This document shows, piece after piece, positions 59,003-64,000 of a stretch of DNA of 64,000 nt (positions are counted from its first letter, which is position 1; every line of letters starts with the position of its first letter). Under the pieces are notes generated by a model. That model made no database searches. It was not told the DNA's origin and saw only the letters and a program-made list of their open reading frames with translations. A program made the translations under genes and the position numbers. Location of the stretch: contig NZ_CAKAPD010000001.1 in assembly GCF_916715725.1 (NCBI RefSeq), forward strand, positions 248,001-312,000. The letters run 5' to 3'. Origin of the DNA: an uncultured Rothia sp. (GTDB taxonomy: Bacteria; Actinomycetota; Actinomycetes; Actinomycetales; Micrococcaceae).

Positions 59003-61735
59003 ATGGCTGAAAACATTTTGGGCTCAGACTCGCCCGTACAGATTAACGTTCCCGACCGCCCCGCCCTCGAAGGCCTCGAAGAGAAGCTCTCGCAGCGCTG
59101 GGCCGACGAGAAGACCTACTCATTCGACGAGAACACCACTCGCGAACAGGTCTACTCCATTGACACCCCGCCGCCGACCGCATCCGGCTCCCTGCACGTG
59201 GGTCACATGTTCTCCTACACCCAGACCGACGTCATTGCACGCTACCAGCGCATGACCGGCAAGAACGTGTTCTACCCCCTCGGCTGGGATGACAACGGCC
59301 TGCCCACCGAACGCCGCGTTCAGAACTACTACGGCGTTCTCTGCGACCCCTCCGTGGCAGACAACGAATCCTTCCGCGATCTGATCACCTGGAAGGCAGA
59401 CGGCACCCCCAAGCCCGACCGCAGCCAGGCAAAGTGGCCGCGCATCTCCCGCAACAACTTCATTGAACTCTGTGAAGAACTCGCGGTTGAAGACGAGAAG
59501 GTCTTCGAAAACCTCTTCACCACCCTGGGTCTGTCCGTTGACTGGTCGCGCACCTACCGCACCATCGACGCGCACTCCCGCAAGGTCTCCCAGCTCGCTT
59601 TCCTGAAGGACCTGGAAGCAGGCAACGCCTACATGGCAGAAGCACCGACCATGTGGGACGTCACCTTCCGCACCGCAGTGGCACAGGCTGAGCTGGAAGA
59701 TAAGGAACGCCCCGGTGCGTACCACCGCATCAGCTTCCACCGCCCCAACGGCGAGAAGGTCTGGATTGAGACCACCCGCCCCGAGCTGCTGCCCTCCTGC
59801 GTGGCTCTCGTGGCGCACCCGGACGACGAGCGTTACAAGCCGCTGTTCGGCACCACCGTCACCTCCCCGCTGTTCGGCGTTGAGGTCGAAATCAAGGCGC
59901 ACCCGCTGGCACAGCCCGACAAGGGTGCCGGTATCGCCATGATTTGTACCTTCGGTGACACCACCGACGTCACCTGGTGGCGTGAACTGCAGCTGGACAC
60001 CCGCGCCCTCATCGGTCGCGACGGCCGCTTCTCCCGCGAAATCCCCGAGTGGATCACCTCCGCCGAGGGCCGCGAGCGCTACGAGCGCATGGCAGGCACC
60101 ACCGTCTTCACCGCACAGAAGACCGTCGTGGAAATGCTGGTTGAGGCCGGCGAAATGGACGGCGACCCCAAGCCGATTACCCACCCGGTGAAGTTCTACG
60201 AAAAGGGTGACAAGCCCCTCGAAATCGTTGCTTCCCGCCAGTGGTACATCCGCAACGGTGGCCGTGACGCTGCACGCCGCGAGAAGCTCATCGAGCGCGG
60301 CCGTGAGATGAACTGGTACCCCTCCTTCATGCGTAGCCGCTACGAGAACTGGGTTGAGGGCCTGAACGGCGACTGGCTGATTTCTCGCCAGCGCTTCTTC
60401 GGCGTTCCCTTCCCCGTCTGGTACCCGCTGGACGCTGAGGGCGAGCCGGACTACGAGAACCCGATTCTGCCTTCTGAGGACATGCTGCCGGTTGACCCCG
60501 CCTCTCAGGCTGCTCCCGGTTACACCGAGGATCAGCGTGGCGTAGCGGGCGGCTTCATCGCTGACCCGGACGTTCTGGACACTTGGGCTACCTCCTCCCT
60601 GACCCCGCAGATTGCGACCGGCTGGGGCGTGGACCCGGACCTGCACGCGAAGACCTTCCCCATGGATCTGCGCCCGCAGGGTCACGACATTATCCGTACC
60701 TGGCTGTTCTCCACCGCTGTTCGCGCGGAGACCCTGGCTTCCTCCGTGCCGTGGTACAACACCGCGCTCTCCGGCTGGATTCTCGACCCGGACCGCAAGA
60801 AGATGTCCAAGTCTAAGGGCAACGTTGTGGTCCCCAACGAGGTGCTGGAGAAGTACGGTTCGGACGCTGTGCGCTACTGGGCTGCTTCGGCTCGCCTGGG
60901 TGCTGACACCGCCTACGACGAAGGCCAGATGAAGATTGGCCGCCGCCTTGCCATCAAGCTGCTGAACGCATCCAAGTTCGTACTGAACCTGGGCGCTACC
61001 GAGAAGTCCGTCATCACTTCTCAGGCTCAGGGCCGCGTGCTCATCAACGCTCTGGACCGCTCCCTGCTGGCTCGCCTGGCGTACCTGATTGAGGAAGCAA
61101 CCGCAGCGTTCGAGAAGTACGAGTACGCTCGTGCCCTGCAGATTTGTGAGAGCTTCTTCTGGTCCTTCACCGACGATTTCGTTGAGCTGATCAAGGACCG
61201 TGCGTACGGTGCTCGCGGCGAGCAGGAGCAGGCTTCTGTTCTTGCCGCACTGGCAACCACCCTGGATGCTCTGCTGCGCCTGTTCGCACCCTTCCTGCCG
61301 TTTGTGACCGAAGAGATTTGGTCCTGGTGGCGTGCAGGTAGCGTGCACCGCGCCGAGTGGCCGCAGGCACTGCCCATTCTGGAGGGTACCCTGCTGGCTG
61401 AGTACTCTGCCCAGAACCCGACTGCCGGCATTTCTGCTCAGTGGGTCCTGGCGGACGCTGACCCGGCTCAGATTGAGTCGCTGAAGCAGATCCTGCCGGA
61501 TGTTGCTGAGGCTCTGGGTGGCCTGCGTAAGGCTAAGAGCGACGCGAAGGTTAAGCAGCGCACCGAGGTTGAGTCCGCAACTATTGCGGCTCCCCAGGCA
61601 CAGCTGAATCGCATTGCCGCTGGCTTGGCTGATCTGAAGGCTGCCGGTAACGCTCGTGAGCTGTCCCTGGTGGCGGCTGAGGGCGAGCTGGAGGTTCGCG
61701 ATGTGGTGCTCGTTGTGGAAGAAGCAGCTGAGTAA
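59003..61735 (+). CDS. valS: Valyl-tRNA synthetase
   Basis: Charges tRNA-Val. 910 residues. The HIGH signature is LHVGH (64-68) in PTASGSLHVGHMFSYTQTD, and KMSKSKGNVV lies near residue 600. GWDDNGLPTERRVQNYYGV near 95-115 is typical of this ValS type. The editing domain has WIETTRPELLPSCVALVAHP. PQGHDIIRTWLF precedes the KMSKS loop, and the anticodon-binding region follows (SFFWSFTDDFVELIKDRAYG). The C-terminal coiled arm is short. Confidence 0.96.
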   Translation: MAENILGSDSPVQINVPDRPALEGLEEKLSQRWADEKTYSFDENTTREQVYSIDTPPPTASGSLHVGHMFSYTQTDVIARYQRMTGKNVFYPLGWDDNGLPTERRVQNYYGVLCDPSVADNESFRDLITWKADGTPKPDRSQAKWPRISRNNFIELCEELAVEDEKVFENLFTTLGLSVDWSRTYRTIDAHSRKVSQLAFLKDLEAGNAYMAEAPTMWDVTFRTAVAQAELEDKERPGAYHRISFHRPNGEKVWIETTRPELLPSCVALVAHPDDERYKPLFGTTVTSPLFGVEVEIKAHPLAQPDKGAGIAMICTFGDTTDVTWWRELQLDTRALIGRDGRFSREIPEWITSAEGRERYERMAGTTVFTAQKTVVEMLVEAGEMDGDPKPITHPVKFYEKGDKPLEIVASRQWYIRNGGRDAARREKLIERGREMNWYPSFMRSRYENWVEGLNGDWLISRQRFFGVPFPVWYPLDAEGEPDYENPILPSEDMLPVDPASQAAPGYTEDQRGVAGGFIADPDVLDTWATSSLTPQIATGWGVDPDLHAKTFPMDLRPQGHDIIRTWLFSTAVRAETLASSVPWYNTALSGWILDPDRKKMSKSKGNVVVPNEVLEKYGSDAVRYWAASARLGADTAYDEGQMKIGRRLAIKLLNASKFVLNLGATEKSVITSQAQGRVLINALDRSLLARLAYLIEEATAAFEKYEYARALQICESFFWSFTDDFVELIKDRAYGARGEQEQASVLAALATTLDALLRLFAPFLPFVTEEIWSWWRAGSVHRAEWPQALPILEGTLLAEYSAQNPTAGISAQWVLADADPAQIESLKQILPDVAEALGGLRKAKSDAKVKQRTEVESATIAAPQAQLNRIAAGLADLKAAGNARELSLVAAEGELEVRDVVLVVEEAAE

Positions 61736-61785
61736 TCGCGTCTTAGCGTTTATCGCTTGATTTTATGACGCCACTTTGGTGTTGG

Positions 61786-61826
61786 TAACGGGGCGGTACT
61801 GGTTTTCAGTACCGCCCCGTTTTCTG
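61786..61826 (+). terminator. Terminator after valS
   Basis: AACGGGGCGGTACTG and CAGTACCGCCCCGTTTTC form a perfect stem around GTTTT, followed by T-rich sequence. Confidence 0.92.
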
Positions 61827-62264
61827 TGCCTGCTGTTCGTTGTAGCTCGCCGGGTGTGAGATTCCGACTGCGGACCTATACGGTGCTGACTTTGGGTTTT
61901 ATTTCTGTGGGGCCCGCAAGTACCTGCGTCTGATTCGAAGAGCTTTCCTTAGCTTCCTTCCCCAACGATGTGGGTTTAGCCTGCTAATCTGTGGGGATTC
62001 TGTGGGATTTCCAACCCCTTTTTATATTCATCAATGTGCAAAGAGCATAATCAACCTTATGAGATTGACTGTCACTTTATGTATGATTGTTGATGCGAGG
62101 GTTTTACCATCAGGAACAACCCTCTATTCAACTTCAGCAACAGACAAATTACCGGTACGAGTAACGACATACCCCGACCAACCGCACGACAGTAAACCAC
62201 CCGTCAGGCGCAGCGATGCGTCCTGACTCTGACCCGCGCCAAAGTAGGCGCACCCATAATTACT
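61827..62264. other. Intergenic region downstream of valS
   Basis: About 440 bp. A short frame at 62002-62226 has no ribosome site and atypical composition. I see no RNA or repeat. Confidence 0.4.
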
Positions 62265-62666
62265 ATGAATTCACGTTCTTCATCTTCCGGATTACCGCAA
62301 GAGCCTCAGGCGAGGCAGAGCTCAACCCCGAGCTCACCGCCAGGAGCGCAAGCAAACATTTCCCCCGACCAGCTTCAGCACTATCACACGAGCCTGAACG
62401 AATACATCAGCCAGGCACGTGAGCACGCCCAGGCGTTGCGTGCCAGCTACACCAACGAGGTGTACGAGCTCTGGCATCAGCATATTTCCACCAGCGCCGC
62501 CACCGATGAGGCGAGCATCGCCTCCGGTTCGTTGACCGCTCAGCAGCTTGAGGATCTGACCCGCAAGTGGGTGCGCCTCATGCGTGAAAGCCGCGACATG
62601 CTGCATCACGAAAGCACTATTGCTGCGGCACGCGCCGCGGTTGAGGCTAAGCCCCTCCCCGAGTAG
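62265..62666 (+). CDS. Hypothetical protein
   Basis: 133 residues. The first ~35 are Ser/Pro/Gln-rich and disordered; the rest is predicted helical (LQHYHTSLNEYISQAREHAQ, QQLEDLTRKWVRLMRESRDM). There is no signal peptide or membrane helix. No family is recognised. The ribosome site before 62265 is weak, so the true start may be a few codons later. It lies between valS and a LssY_C-type gene on the same strand. Confidence 0.6.
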   Translation: MNSRSSSSGLPQEPQARQSSTPSSPPGAQANISPDQLQHYHTSLNEYISQAREHAQALRASYTNEVYELWHQHISTSAATDEASIASGSLTAQQLEDLTRKWVRLMRESRDMLHHESTIAAARAAVEAKPLPE

Positions 62667-62969
62667 GAATTCTCACTGTGGGAATTCCCCACGCAGTACA
62701 TGCCTGCACAGTACATGCCTGCTTTGGGAAGGTACAAATAGGGCTAGCACTCCCCCTGTTTCTTCTATTGTTCATTTCTCCCTTTATTCAACGTACTTTC
62801 AGCGCACGCTCTGTACGTTGAAGCACCCCGCGATTCCGTCGCATTTCCGTGGCGGGGCGATCGAACCAAGCGATTAAGCCCTGCCCGGAATGCGTACTTC
62901 ACACAACCTGCCCCCTTGCTATAGTTATGGATATTCAAAGACCCTAACTATGTTGCAGAAAGGGCGGGA
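62667..62969. other. Intergenic region before the LssY_C-type gene
   Basis: 303 bp without a supported gene. Some direct repetition of CAGTACATGCCTG at 62695-62720. The promoter of the last gene is expected here. Confidence 0.4.
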
Positions 62970-64000
62970 ATGTCCCACCAAAAACGCGTCCTGCGGCCTA
63001 TACGTAGCGATGTTGCTCCCCCAGTTACTTCCCCACCGGTTTACCGTGGTGATATTGACGCGCGCGGCACGGCGCAAGACCTCGTCCCGCGCAGCTTGTG
63101 GGTCGATTTCTGGGACACTCTCTTCTTTATCTTCGCCGGCATCGCGGCCCTCGTGCTGACCTTCATGATTCTGGCGAATACGGTTGGCCATTCTTTCTGG
63201 GGTTTCCCCATTGCCTTCATTTTCTGGGCGGTCACCGCGTACCTGACGCTACCGCGTTTTCACGCCATCATGACCCGCATCTATGTGCCCGACTACTTTA
63301 TTGGGCGTACCCGCACCCCGGACGGCCTGCTCGGCGACCCGGTCAATATCGGTCTGATTGGTACCGAGGAGCAGATTCACCAGGTCATGCAGGACGCAGG
63401 CTGGACCCGCGCTGACAACGTCACCCTCGTCTCTTCCTGGAAGATTATTCTCTCCACCATCACCCGCCGCTCCTACGCGGAGGCGCCCGTCTCCCCGCTG
63501 AAAATTTTTGGTAAGACGCAGGCTTTCGCCTACCAGAAGGAAGTGGACGGCAACCCCGAGAAGCGCCACCACGTGCGCTTCTGGAAAACCCCGGACGGCT
63601 GGCTTCTGCCGGGCGGTCACCAGGTGGATTGGTTGGCGGCGGGCACGTACGACTCTGGTGTGGGTTTCAGTTTCTTCACTCTGCAGGTCACGCACCGCAT
63701 TGATGCTGAAACCGACTTTGAACGCGACTACATTGTGGAGTCCATTCAGTACGCTCACCCGGAAACTCACGTTGAGATTCTGCACGATTTCTCCTCCGGC
63801 TACCACGCCCGTAACGGCGGCGGCGACGCGATCCGCACGGACGGCGCACTCCCGGTCATCGTCCTGAACAATGAGGGCCTGGAGCCGCAGGAGCAGGAAG
63901 AAATTCACCTCTCCAGTGCGCACGACCTGGCGTACCGCATGCCGCTGAGCCTGCTGGTTGGTTCGGGTATGCTCATCGCTGTGACCCTCGCCGACATTGT
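62970..64000 (+). CDS. LssY_C-domain membrane protein (partial)
   Basis: Frame open to the window end: 343 full codons starting MSHQKRVLRPIRSDVAPPV from an ATG at 62970, with AGAAAGGGCGG upstream. Two membrane helices lie near residues 50-95 (FFIFAGIAALVLTFMILANT, FPIAFIFWAVTAYLTLP). Residues ~120-270 match the LssY C-terminal domain pattern: IGTEEQIHQVMQDAGWTRAD, RSYAEAPVSPLKIFGKTQAF, HHVRFWKTPDGWLLPGGHQV, DFERDYIVESI. A further helix starts near residue 330 (LSLLVGSGMLIAVTL). The function of this domain is not established. The C-terminus is outside the window. Confidence 0.85.
   Translation, partial: MSHQKRVLRPIRSDVAPPVTSPPVYRGDIDARGTAQDLVPRSLWVDFWDTLFFIFAGIAALVLTFMILANTVGHSFWGFPIAFIFWAVTAYLTLPRFHAIMTRIYVPDYFIGRTRTPDGLLGDPVNIGLIGTEEQIHQVMQDAGWTRADNVTLVSSWKIILSTITRRSYAEAPVSPLKIFGKTQAFAYQKEVDGNPEKRHHVRFWKTPDGWLLPGGHQVDWLAAGTYDSGVGFSFFTLQVTHRIDAETDFERDYIVESIQYAHPETHVEILHDFSSGYHARNGGGDAIRTDGALPVIVLNNEGLEPQEQEEIHLSSAHDLAYRMPLSLLVGSGMLIAVTLADI

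Noticed and set aside
59120..61348. 742-codon minus-strand open frame opposite valS
   Set aside because: Antisense shadow of valS; composition as in other shadows.

Overview
The window is one contiguous piece of a high-GC Gram-positive chromosome. It most likely comes from an oral Rothia (Micrococcaceae), near R. mucilaginosa. That assignment is inference. It rests on class Ib nrdHIEF, actinobacterial gene orders (rplU-rpmA-obgE-nadD-rsfS), an actinobacterial ileS T-box, class E sortase-type LAxTG signals, GTG/TTG starts, and lipoproteins with Ser/Ala/Pro-rich linkers. I see no prophage, insertion sequence or CRISPR array.

Layout. 1-4.6 kb: ribonucleotide reductase operon nrdH-nrdI-nrdE-nrdF (minus strand, nrdF cut by the window edge). 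Its upstream region carries two NrdR-like boxes 31 bp apart and two perfect DnaA boxes. 4.6-15.4 kb: envelope and accessory genes, including an App1-type phosphatase, two Tat-lipoprotein polysaccharide deacetylases, an AraC regulator with a short-chain dehydrogenase, a DsbA/FrnE-like oxidoreductase, an excalibur lipoprotein, glutaminase and a CDF metal exporter. 15.5-33.9 kb: housekeeping block with tRNA-Ala(GGC), rsfS, a membrane-anchored acidic protein, nadD, obgE, rpmA, rplU, a 1278-residue RNase E/G, VKOR, TenA, folC, and ileS behind a T-box leader. 33.9-35.0 kb has no supported gene.

35-37.3 kb: two tandem paralogous Tat lipoproteins. 37.5-42.8 kb: a nitrite-to-ammonia module of nirB-cobA on minus, nirD divergent on plus, and a CbiX-like chelatase. 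CobA and the chelatase would supply siroheme to NirB. A strong IdeR/DtxR-like box lies between nirB and nirD.

42.9-56.7 kb: six consecutive minus-strand secreted or surface proteins. The first has a heme-binding-type HtaA domain, a propeller-like region and an LAQTG anchor, with an IdeR-like box at its promoter. The other five share a roughly 90-residue beta-rich domain in one to three copies; two of them carry LAATG or LANTG. This looks like an iron- or heme-linked cell-surface locus and is the most interesting part of the window. 57-64 kb: a second SDR, small proteins, valS, and the start of a LssY_C-type membrane protein that runs off the end.
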